NCBI GenBank assembly: GCA_003453595.1
Contig: DMOG01000020.1
Location: forward strand, 1-37,172
DNA length: 37,172 bases
Direction: 5' to 3'
DNA from: Candidatus Uhrbacteria bacterium
GTDB lineage: Bacteria > Patescibacteriota > Patescibacteriia > UBA9934
Within the stretch, counting starts at the first letter, position 1. Every line of letters starts with the position of its first letter. The notes beneath the pieces are model-generated. The model saw nothing but the letters and a program-made list of their open reading frames with translations, ran no database searches and had not been told where the DNA came from. A program made the translations under genes and the position numbers. Positions 31,922-37,172 of the stretch are shown here, piece by piece.

Positions 31922-33531
31922 TGCTTGCTATTTGGGAATTGTTTCAAAACTATATTAATACAACTCCACCTGATGTTGTGGCAACTGATATTGTACTTTA
32001 TATTGGTTGGTTTCCGGTTTTCTGTATTCTGGTTTGGGGATTCACCCAGGTTTGGATTGATATTAAACAAGGTCAATACTGGGATAACCTGAAGTGGGAT
32101 TTGTTGACAGTTACTATTCCGGCTGATGCTATTCATTCGGTGAAGGGAATTGAGAATTTTTTTAATAATCTTTCCGGTAGCAAGTCAGCTATTACCTGGA
32201 AAGAAAAATGGTTGGATGGAAAGTTTCAAGCTTATTTTTCTTTTGAAATTATCAGCAATGGTGGTCAGGTGCAGTATTATATTCGTACCATTAAGAAATA
32301 TCGTGATTTAGTCGAGGCGGCACTATACGCGCAATACCCTGACGCACAAATAATAGAAGTTGAGGATTATATTAATCTAATTCCAGACGATTATCCCAAT
32401 GAAGAATATGAGTGTTTTGGTTCTGAACTTTCACTTTCCAAAAAAGAGCATTTTCCAATCAAACGATATGTTGATTTTGAACATGCCGGAGAAAAAGATC
32501 TTCGATTTAAAGATCCTTTATTGCCAATGTTAGAAATGTTAGGAAAGATGAAACCAGGTGAGTTTTATTGGATCCAGATGCTTATTATTGGTCCTGATAG
32601 TCAAGACTGGAAAAAAGATGCGATTAAGTGGATGAAGAAACAGTATGGAATCGAAGAGCCAAAAAAGAAGGGAATAATTGATGAATCAGTTGGTTGGATA
32701 CCGGGAGCATTTGCCGAACAGCTTTTGGGAAGACCTTTTGGTGCTTCTGAAGAAAAAAAAGCTGATGATTTCCGCATGTGGAAAATGACACCAGACGAGC
32801 AGGATACGCTCAAGGCGGTTGGTCAAAAACAAAAAGAGATTGGTTGGTATTCAAAAATTCGTTTTGTTTATGTTGCAAAAAAAGAATTATTCCGCAAGGG
32901 CACAATCGCCTCAATGACTAAAGGAATTTTTCTTCAGTATGATTCTGGAATGAATAAATTGTCATTAACAGAGAATGTTACTACCAAAGATGATTATTTC
33001 TTCCAAGCATGGCAGATGCCTGGGAAACAGAAGAAATTAGTTGATCGATATAAAAACCGACTTTTTGGTGGAACAACGCCATATATTTTAACAGCATCAG
33101 AGCTGGCAACTTTGTGGCACTTCCCAGGACCAGATGCACGCACCCCGGTTTTGACTTCGCTGGGTGCTCGTATGGCTGAAGCGCCACGAGAGCTTGGTTA
33201 TGCACCAAACGAATTATCGATTTTACCAAACTTTGAACGCAGTGCCACTGATGTTGAAGGTTCATCAACCATGCGCGAAAAAACAGCTGACTATATTCCA
33301 GAGTCACCAACGCCTCATGCACCAACTCAGGAGCAAGATCCATATCCAGTTGAGGTTAAGTCGGATTCCTTGCCTGTCATGACACCAGCTGAGACTTTTG
33401 TAGAAAATAAACAATCTGATGATATGCCAGTATTTAGACCAGGAATGCCTGCACCACTACCGCCAGGATTGGACTTGTCAGACTTGGAAAAAATATCAAA
33501 TTCTGAACCTCCAGAAAGTTTGCCAGTTTAG
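31921..33531 (+). CDS. DUF8128-like membrane protein, partner of the VirD4-like ATPase
   Basis: The 536-aa protein has one or two N-terminal hydrophobic segments (about 5-42, ending WGFTQVWIDI), a large soluble middle domain (about 55-415, with LLTVTIPAD, YWIQMLIIG and ASELATLWHFPGP) and a Pro/Glu-rich, probably unstructured C terminus. I associate this architecture with a domain of unknown function found in Patescibacteria next to a TraD/VirD4-like ATPase, the arrangement seen here with a nine-base gap. The start at 31921 is preferred over 31843 because the -10 box lies between them. Confidence 0.72.
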   Translation: MLAIWELFQNYINTTPPDVVATDIVLYIGWFPVFCILVWGFTQVWIDIKQGQYWDNLKWDLLTVTIPADAIHSVKGIENFFNNLSGSKSAITWKEKWLDGKFQAYFSFEIISNGGQVQYYIRTIKKYRDLVEAALYAQYPDAQIIEVEDYINLIPDDYPNEEYECFGSELSLSKKEHFPIKRYVDFEHAGEKDLRFKDPLLPMLEMLGKMKPGEFYWIQMLIIGPDSQDWKKDAIKWMKKQYGIEEPKKKGIIDESVGWIPGAFAEQLLGRPFGASEEKKADDFRMWKMTPDEQDTLKAVGQKQKEIGWYSKIRFVYVAKKELFRKGTIASMTKGIFLQYDSGMNKLSLTENVTTKDDYFFQAWQMPGKQKKLVDRYKNRLFGGTTPYILTASELATLWHFPGPDARTPVLTSLGARMAEAPRELGYAPNELSILPNFERSATDVEGSSTMREKTADYIPESPTPHAPTQEQDPYPVEVKSDSLPVMTPAETFVENKQSDDMPVFRPGMPAPLPPGLDLSDLEKISNSEPPESLPV

Positions 33532-33540
33532 TATAAAAAT

Positions 33541-35661
33541 ATGACAATGCGTTATCCTCATGACCATGAAAATGATATTGCTTATTTCGCGAAAGTAAAT
33601 TTTCGAAATAAGATGCAAACTTTTGGTATAAAAACAGACGACCGTCGGCGGCATGTTTATATAATTGGAAAAACTGGTGTGGGAAAAACTACCCTCATGG
33701 AAAATATGATTTTGTCTGATATTTATGCCGGACACGGATGTTGCTACATTGATCCGCACGGAGACACTGCAGAAAGGTTATTAGATTATATTCCAAGCTG
33801 GCGAATTAATGATGTTGTATATTTCAATCCGGCTGATTTTGATTATCCAATTGCGTTTAACATTTTGGAAGCTGTTGACCAAAACATGAAACATCTGGTT
33901 GTGGCAGGAATGATGTCAGTGTTTAAAAAGATTTGGGAAGGTGTGTGGTCAGCTCGAATGGAATATATTTTGAACAACACAATTTTGGCATTGATGGACA
34001 ATCCAAACACAACTTTGCTAGGAATTAATCGTATGTTGTCTGATGCTGATTATCGTAAGGAAATAGTCAGTAATGTTAAAGACCCGATTGTTAAACAATT
34101 TTGGATTATTGAATTTGAAGGTTATCAGTCAAAATTTGCTTCCGAAGCAGTGGCGCCGATTCAAAATAAAGTTGGTCAATTTTTATCAGCTGGAGTTATT
34201 CGTAATATTGTCGCTCAAGCAAAGTCATCAATTAATATTCGGGCGATAATGGATGATCAAAAGATTTTTATTGTTAACTTAGCAAAGGGAAGAATCGGTG
34301 AAGACTCATCAAGACTGCTCGGTGGTTTGCTTATTACAAAATTACAGATGTCAGCCATGGAGCGTGTGGATATTCCAGAGATAGAGCGACAAGATTTTTA
34401 CATGTATGTTGACGAGTTCCAAAACTTTGCAGTGGAAAGTTTTGCTTCTATTTTGTCAGAAGCTAGAAAATATCGATTAAACTTAATCATGGCTCATCAA
34501 TATATTGAGCAGTTAACAGAAGAAGTGCGCGATGCTGTGTTTGGAAACATTGGAACAATTATTGCTTTTCGAGTCGGTGGACCGGATGCGTCTTTTATGG
34601 AAGAGGAGTTTATGCCTCGCTTTACACCAAACGACATGATTAATTTGCCAAAATATAATATTTATTTAAAGTTGATGATTGATGGTATTACTTCTCAACC
34701 TTTTTCAGCATTAACCTTGCCACCGATTGCTACAAAAACCGGATCAGAAGAAAAAGTTATTGAGCAATCTCGCGAACGCTATGCTGGTAATCGGGCAAAA
34801 ATTGAGGAAAAAGTATCAGAATGGAGTGGATTTGGTGCAGACACTGACATTGAAGCTGAGTATGAAAAAACAAAACAAGTAAAAAAGGATGCTAAGAAAG
34901 CTAGATTTTCCCATGAGTATACTTGTACACGCTGTGGAAAAGTATTTCCTTTACCAGTTGAATTAGATCGATCTCGACCAATCTACTGTGAAGAGTGTCA
35001 TCCGATTGTTATGGAAGAGCGGAAAAAAGGCGGTAGCAAAGGACAGCAACAAAGAGTTCAAAGAGAGGAAACTAAAAAAGTACTGGAAACTGTGCCAAGG
35101 ATTAATGATGGGGAACTAGTTTTGGATGAACCAAAAGGATCTATAAAACTTGATGAGCTGGTGGAGAAGAAGGAGCCTGAAAAAGTTGTAGAAGTGGAAA
35201 GGACAGAAAAAGTGGTTGGGACAAAGGGGATTGATGGGATTAAAGAAGCTAAAGAAGATAATACTGATATTCAGGCGCGGGATATGTTGCGTGCGCCAGC
35301 AGCGGCTATGACCCTGCTCGATCGACCGATGCTGGAAAAGAATGATGAGCAAACGCCAACACCAACTCCAATTAGATCAGATTCATCTGTCCGAGATCAG
35401 GGTCAACAGGATCCAAATAAACGCAAGCGCAGACGCCGAAGTCGAAGTAAAAAGCCGGCTGATGGATCTGTGAATAATTCTTCTTCAGGTCAAAGACCTC
35501 CCAGAAATGATAATCGACCGTCTGCTCGGCCTGAGTCAAGGACTGAAAAGACAGGTGGTTTACCTGCGCCTATCAAAGAGGCGCAACTGGTGCGCGCTGT
35601 CTCTACTGACTCAAGTCCAACTCCGGTTTTGCCAGGCGAGCGAGTTACTTTTGATGAATAA
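33541..35661 (+). CDS. VirD4/TraD-like type IV secretion (DNA-transfer) ATPase with zinc ribbon and basic tail
   Basis: The 706-aa protein has Walker A IIGKTGVGKTT (41-51), CCYIDPHGD (67-75), Walker B FYMYVDEFQNF (286-296) and IMAHQYIEQL, matching coupling-protein/HerA-like ATPases. The C-terminal half adds a four-cysteine zinc ribbon (C462, C465, C483, C486) and a long charged, Pro/Gln-rich tail with the basic run KRKRRRRSRSKK (627-638) that could bind nucleic acid. It has no membrane helix; the preceding gene may supply the anchor. No other type IV secretion genes are in the window, so DNA transfer, competence or pilus-linked roles are all possible. Confidence 0.83.
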   Translation: MTMRYPHDHENDIAYFAKVNFRNKMQTFGIKTDDRRRHVYIIGKTGVGKTTLMENMILSDIYAGHGCCYIDPHGDTAERLLDYIPSWRINDVVYFNPADFDYPIAFNILEAVDQNMKHLVVAGMMSVFKKIWEGVWSARMEYILNNTILALMDNPNTTLLGINRMLSDADYRKEIVSNVKDPIVKQFWIIEFEGYQSKFASEAVAPIQNKVGQFLSAGVIRNIVAQAKSSINIRAIMDDQKIFIVNLAKGRIGEDSSRLLGGLLITKLQMSAMERVDIPEIERQDFYMYVDEFQNFAVESFASILSEARKYRLNLIMAHQYIEQLTEEVRDAVFGNIGTIIAFRVGGPDASFMEEEFMPRFTPNDMINLPKYNIYLKLMIDGITSQPFSALTLPPIATKTGSEEKVIEQSRERYAGNRAKIEEKVSEWSGFGADTDIEAEYEKTKQVKKDAKKARFSHEYTCTRCGKVFPLPVELDRSRPIYCEECHPIVMEERKKGGSKGQQQRVQREETKKVLETVPRINDGELVLDEPKGSIKLDELVEKKEPEKVVEVERTEKVVGTKGIDGIKEAKEDNTDIQARDMLRAPAAAMTLLDRPMLEKNDEQTPTPTPIRSDSSVRDQGQQDPNKRKRRRRSRSKKPADGSVNNSSSGQRPPRNDNRPSARPESRTEKTGGLPAPIKEAQLVRAVSTDSSPTPVLPGERVTFDE

Positions 35662-35663
35662 TT

Positions 35664-36452
35664 ATGAGTTTACTTGAAGCGATTGTCTCGGGTTTGATCC
35701 AAGGAATAACAGAGTTTCTTCCAGTTTCCAGCTCTGGGCATTTGCTTTTGATCCATGAGCTTTTTGGACTTGAGTCAGAAAGTCTTAGTTTTGATGTGGC
35801 TGTTCATGTGGCAACCTTGGGAGCTGTGGTCTGGGTTTTGCGTAAGGAAGTGATTGATATACTACGCGTGCTTTTTTCAAAAAAATTGTTTTCATCCCTT
35901 GGTCTCAAGATCGCAGTAGCAACAATTCCAGCTGGAATTGTTGGTTTTATATTGTCTGACAATGCAGTGGCACTACTTAGAACCACACAGGTAGTAGCAA
36001 TTTCGTTTATTGTTTGGGGGATCGCATTGTATATGGCTGATTTGTTTGTGATGAGAAGAAGACATCTAATTGCAAGAATCGAAAAGATTTCATGGTTGCG
36101 TGCGATCGTTATCGGACTTGCTCAAGCCATTGCCTTGATTCCTGGAACTTCAAGATCTGGAATAACCATGACTGCTGGAATGTTCATGAGCATTGACCGC
36201 GAACGTGCGGCAAGATTTTCTTTCTTACTTTCCATCCCAGCAATCCTCGGGGCCGGAGTTTTAACAACCTTTGACGCCATCGACGCCGGGCTTGATGTGT
36301 CGATCATTGCTTTAATTGTCGGTTGTATTGTAGCCTTTATGTCGGGAATCTTTGCGATAAAATTTTTACTAGAGTTTTTAAAAAAAGGAAATTTCTTCTA
36401 CTTCTGCGTCTATCGCGTGATTTTTGGGGTGATTCTACTTATAGTGTTATAG
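35664..36452 (+). CDS. uppP: Undecaprenyl-diphosphatase (UppP/BacA)
   Basis: The 262-aa polytopic protein dephosphorylates undecaprenyl pyrophosphate, recycling the lipid carrier used by peptidoglycan and WecA-like pathways and giving bacitracin tolerance. Signatures are GITEFLPVSSSGHLLLIHELF (14-34) and PGTSRSGITMTAGMFMSIDRE, the two catalytic motifs. It starts two bases after the VirD4-like gene. Confidence 0.96.
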   Translation: MSLLEAIVSGLIQGITEFLPVSSSGHLLLIHELFGLESESLSFDVAVHVATLGAVVWVLRKEVIDILRVLFSKKLFSSLGLKIAVATIPAGIVGFILSDNAVALLRTTQVVAISFIVWGIALYMADLFVMRRRHLIARIEKISWLRAIVIGLAQAIALIPGTSRSGITMTAGMFMSIDRERAARFSFLLSIPAILGAGVLTTFDAIDAGLDVSIIALIVGCIVAFMSGIFAIKFLLEFLKKGNFFYFCVYRVIFGVILLIVL

Positions 36453-36477
36453 TTTCTCAAAATTTTGAAATTTAAGT

Positions 36478-36512
36478 CAAGAGTGACGCTATCGTATCAC
36501 TCTTGTCATTTT
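36478..36512 (+). terminator. Terminator after uppP
   Basis: CAAGAGTGA (36478-36486) and TCACTCTTG (36497-36505) are perfect complements; TCATTTT follows. Confidence 0.82.
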
Positions 36513-36524
36513 GGCTAATTATGC

Positions 36525-36530
36525 TATACT
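36525..36530 (+). promoter_or_regulatory. tRNA-Glu promoter (-10)
   Basis: TGCTATACT is an extended -10, followed by TTTCGCG. The stretch TTTTCGCG after the -10 is shared with the rplU promoter at 6526. Confidence 0.55.
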
Positions 36531-36552
36531 TTTCGCGCAAAACAAATATAAC

Positions 36553-36627
36553 GGCCCCATCGTCTAACGGTTAGGACATCAGGTTCTCATCCTGGAAATC
36601 CGGGTTCGATTCCCGGTGGGGTCACCA
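36553..36627 (+). tRNA. tRNA-Glu (anticodon CTC)
   Basis: A complete cloverleaf: acceptor GGCCCCA/TGGGGTC, D-arm GTCT...GGAC, anticodon stem TCAGG/CCTGG with loop TTCTCAT (CTC, reading GAG), and T-arm CCGGG-TTCGATT-CCCGG. Discriminator A (36624) is followed by an encoded CCA (36625-36627). Confidence 0.96.
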
Positions 36628-36629
36628 TG

Positions 36630-36665
36630 AAAAAATCAGAGTAAAGCTCTGGTTTTTTCTTTTTA
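36630..36665 (+). terminator. Terminator after tRNA-Glu
   Basis: AAAAAATCAGAG pairs with CTCTGGTTTTTT around TAAAG, with one wobble; further T residues follow. Confidence 0.82.
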
Positions 36666-36677
36666 ACCCCACCTAAA

Positions 36678-36755
36678 CCAGCTAAGCTATTCCAGCTTAG
36701 CTGTTTGATACCGGACTGGATTTATTAAAATATGTAACGATCAGACTCTCGTATT
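36678..36755. repeat. REP-like element R4 (inverted copy)
   Basis: On the minus strand it reads CAGTCCGGTATCAAACAGCT / AAGCTGGAAT / AGCTTAGCTGG. CAGCTAAGCT and AGCTTAGCTG form a perfect 10-bp hairpin. Its flank to about 36755 (GATCGTTAC, ATATTTTAAT) matches the flank of R1 at 6366-6393. Confidence 0.85.
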
Positions 36756-36791
36756 TCATTTAGGGCAGTGCGTTGAGTATTTGGATATTTT

Positions 36792-37172
36792 TTAAAACCA
36801 ATGATTGCTCAGTGGTTTTTTACAATTCCTGGTTGCCAGCAGGTGACCAGCCAAGATTATTTTTGCGCCAACCCAGACATTTACAAGATCTTTGTTTTCT
36901 TTAAAGGCTTGACTGTATTGTAATGGATTTATTTCCATGCTGGTGTAGCTTTGTCTTAAATCACAATGTGTCTGGACTCCGTGAACGCGGTCACGGATTT
37001 CTTTTATGATATATAAACCCCAGGTTTGATTGGCAATTGCAAATGATTTTTCTGTCTCAATGTTCAATTTTGCTTCCACCACATCAGCAAGATCCATTGC
37101 ATATCTAAGTTCGCTAACATGTTTCTGGAACACTGTTTCATTTTTGTCGTCTGTCCCGCCCAAATGATAATG
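36792..37172 (-). CDS. Unknown protein, 5' end beyond the window
   Basis: The frame stays open to the right edge of the window, so the start is outside; the TTG at 37163 is only a possible start. The visible 126 residues are soluble and charged (KHVSELRYAMDLADVVEAKLN, WGLYIIKEIRDRVHGVQTHCD, LVNVWVGAKIILAGHLLATRN). I recognise no family. Composition matches host genes. Confidence 0.6.
   Translation of the reverse strand, partial: HYHLGGTDDKNETVFQKHVSELRYAMDLADVVEAKLNIETEKSFAIANQTWGLYIIKEIRDRVHGVQTHCDLRQSYTSMEINPLQYSQAFKENKDLVNVWVGAKIILAGHLLATRNCKKPLSNHWF

Overview
This window reads as a stretch of a small-genome Patescibacteria (CPR, Parcubacteria-like) chromosome. That assignment is inferred from gene content and neighbourhood: a Clp-like ATPase preceded by a tiny membrane protein, the paired DUF8128-like / VirD4-like ATPase genes, a divergent FolD, SecDF as separate genes, and monoderm cell-wall genes. 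There is no rRNA here to prove it. The genetic code looks standard, with TGA used as a stop. The host genes are AT-leaning, tightly packed and mostly lack Shine-Dalgarno motifs. Several have a -10 box only 4-12 nt before the ATG, which suggests leaderless mRNAs.

Layout. 1-213 is the tail of a transposase-like gene. 469-6357 (+) holds tgt, a small membrane protein, a membrane-anchored Clp-like ATPase, a MraY/WecA-like glycosyl-phosphotransferase and a DUF192 protein carrying a genomic repeat in its reading frame. 6394-6491 is a REP-like cluster. 6616-6930 is rplU (L21), convergent with the minus-strand group recR, an 88-aa orphan, ybaB and dnaB. 10043-11653 (+) has an amino-acid permease and a pilin-like protein. 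11680-12630 is a symmetrical unit (terminator, REP, RAYT transposase, REP, terminator). folD and glyA lie on the minus strand. murC, murB, hpf and secA follow on the plus strand. A MacA/MacB-type exporter occupies 23531-27336. Then come a coiled-coil protein, secD (with a parvulin domain inserted), secF, the DUF8128-like gene, the VirD4-like ATPase and uppP. A tRNA-Glu(CTC), another REP element and a partial unknown gene close the window.

Five solitary GC-rich genes are set into the intergenic spaces: 12793-13023 (+), 21432-21917 (+), 22047-22324 (-), 22521-23261 (-) and 27429-28169 (-). They differ sharply from their neighbours in base composition and codon use. Each has its own sigma70-like promoter with a 17-nt spacer and its own hairpin terminator, and four of the five have a good Shine-Dalgarno. 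Four of them fall between secA and the secD region. They look like self-contained acquired expression cassettes of unknown function, apart from one alpha/beta-hydrolase and one secreted protein.

Together the core genes cover peptidoglycan precursor synthesis and lipid-carrier recycling (murC, murB, uppP, WecA-like), secretion (secA, secD, secF, MacAB), one-carbon metabolism (folD, glyA), replication and repair (dnaB, recR, ybaB) and translation (rplU, hpf, tgt, tRNA-Glu). The points most worth follow-up are the GC-rich cassettes, the SecD-parvulin fusion, the RAYT/REP system, the repeat inside the DUF192 gene, and the Clp-like ATPase and TGT that have lost hallmark functional residues.
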